From Clostridium sp. 1001271B_151109_B4 (lineage in GTDB: Bacteria > Bacillota > Clostridia > Clostridiales > Clostridiaceae), in contig NZ_JADPBQ010000007.1 in the NCBI RefSeq assembly GCF_015670405.1, positions 69,674 to 133,673 of the forward strand: 64,000 nucleotides of DNA, written 5' to 3'. A program made the position numbers and the translations under genes. The stretch's first letter is position 1. Every line of letters starts with the position of its first letter. Shown in pieces: positions 63,601-64,000 of this stretch. A model generated the notes under the pieces. The model searched no databases and was not told the origin of the DNA. It saw nothing but the letters and a program-made list of their open reading frames with translations.

Positions 63601-64000
63601 TCAATACTCTTGGTCTTTAAGACTTTTGTTTAGCTCCTTCATTACTTGAGCCATTATAGTAACTACCTTTGAATAATTTATTCTTTGTGGACCAATTAGC
63701 CCAATACTTCCAATAGGTCTTCCTCCTAAAGAATATTCTGCTGTGATTACTGAGCAATCCTTAGCTTCCGGAATATAATTTTCATCACCAATTTTTATTG
63801 ATATATCTCCACTATTCTCTAATAGTTCTATAACACAATCCTTGTTACTTATTAATTGAAGTACTTCCTTCGCCTTTTCAATATCATTATACTCTGGATA
63901 ATTAAAAAGATTAGTTGTTCCCTCAACTACCAAATCTGATTTTGAATTATTATTTAAACTATCATATAAAGCTGGAAGAATTGCATTAAATAAATCATCG
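63601..64000 (-). CDS. hrcA: Heat-inducible repressor HrcA, C-terminal part only
   Basis: The frame is open to the right window edge, so only the last 132 codons are seen. It has the HrcA C-terminal blocks VVEGTTNLFNYPEYNDIEKA, CSVITAEYSLGGRPIGSIGL and GPQRINYSKVVTIM. HrcA binds CIRCE elements and represses the heat-shock operon. The N-terminal DNA-binding part and the promoter with CIRCE should lie beyond the window. grpE starts 23 bases after it. Confidence 0.95.
   Translation of the reverse strand, partial: DDLFNAILPALYDSLNNNSKSDLVVEGTTNLFNYPEYNDIEKAKEVLQLISNKDCVIELLENSGDISIKIGDENYIPEAKDCSVITAEYSLGGRPIGSIGLIGPQRINYSKVVTIMAQVMKELNKSLKDQEY

Overview
The window is AT-rich, has mostly short intergenic gaps, and uses strong GGAGG-type ribosome binding sites with frequent TTG and GTG starts. 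Several loci point to an anaerobic, spore-forming Firmicute of the genus Clostridium or a close relative: the hrcA-grpE-dnaK-dnaJ-prmA-rsmE-mtaB-rpsU-yqfC-yqfD-pgpH-ybeY-dgkA-cdd-era-recO block, the dgt-dnaG-rpoD-trmK block, a pyruvate formate-lyase activase, pyruvate phosphate dikinase, and spore genes (yqfC, yqfD, a CotS-like protein). The species cannot be fixed from the sequence alone.

Layout. 1-4127: the 3'-truncated start of an LCP cell-wall ligase gene, an arginase, a DnaQ-type exonuclease and pflA. 4554-9090: a complete polyamine uptake operon, potR-potA-potB-potC-potD, behind a clear promoter with two 10-bp direct repeats. 9191-12450: acylphosphatase, a cell-wall glucosaminidase with an odd leader, and an alanine/glycine symporter under a tandem glycine riboswitch. 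A 241-bp element with 46-bp imperfect inverted ends lies between the riboswitch and the symporter gene. 12451-15585: leuA under a leucine T-box with a likely CUC specifier, a 2-hydroxyacid dehydrogenase, and tRNA-Leu(GAG), the tRNA expected to read that codon. 15652-22583: a potassium channel and a maltodextrin/sugar locus made of malQ, a LacI-type repressor, two tandem CdaR/PucR-type regulators and an MsmX/UgpC-type ATPase. Three matching LacI-type operators lie in this locus, two of them directly after good promoters.

22771-32838: tpx preceded on its downstream side by a small reading frame broken by TGA, a GNAT acetyltransferase, a stand-alone molybdopterin oxidoreductase, a ClC transporter, a TVP38 membrane protein, a small membrane protein, rnpB, a VanY-VanR-VanS-like group and a Nif3-family gene. 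32849-46913: the core DNA/RNA metabolism block (trmK, rpoD, dnaG, dgt), a CotS-like gene, ppdK with a CcpN-type CBS regulator, a DUF4342 protein, recO, era, cdd, a dgkA-PAP2 fusion and ybeY. 47033-64000: the c-di-AMP phosphodiesterase pgpH, yqfD, yqfC, a decayed yqeY, rpsU, hinT, mtaB, rsmE, prmA, an O-antigen-ligase-like membrane protein, trmB, a siroheme nitrite/sulfite reductase, and the heat-shock operon dnaJ-dnaK-grpE-hrcA, with hrcA cut by the window edge.

The most unusual signals are: the shared operator motif linking the LacI-type repressor to the twin CdaR genes; the mobile-looking element inside the glycine riboswitch leader; a family of related non-coding repeats at about 12.04, 33.6 and 57.6 kb; the yqeY pseudogene; the small frame interrupted by TGA; and a probable CTG start for recO. 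No CRISPR array, prophage, transposase or rRNA gene was seen.
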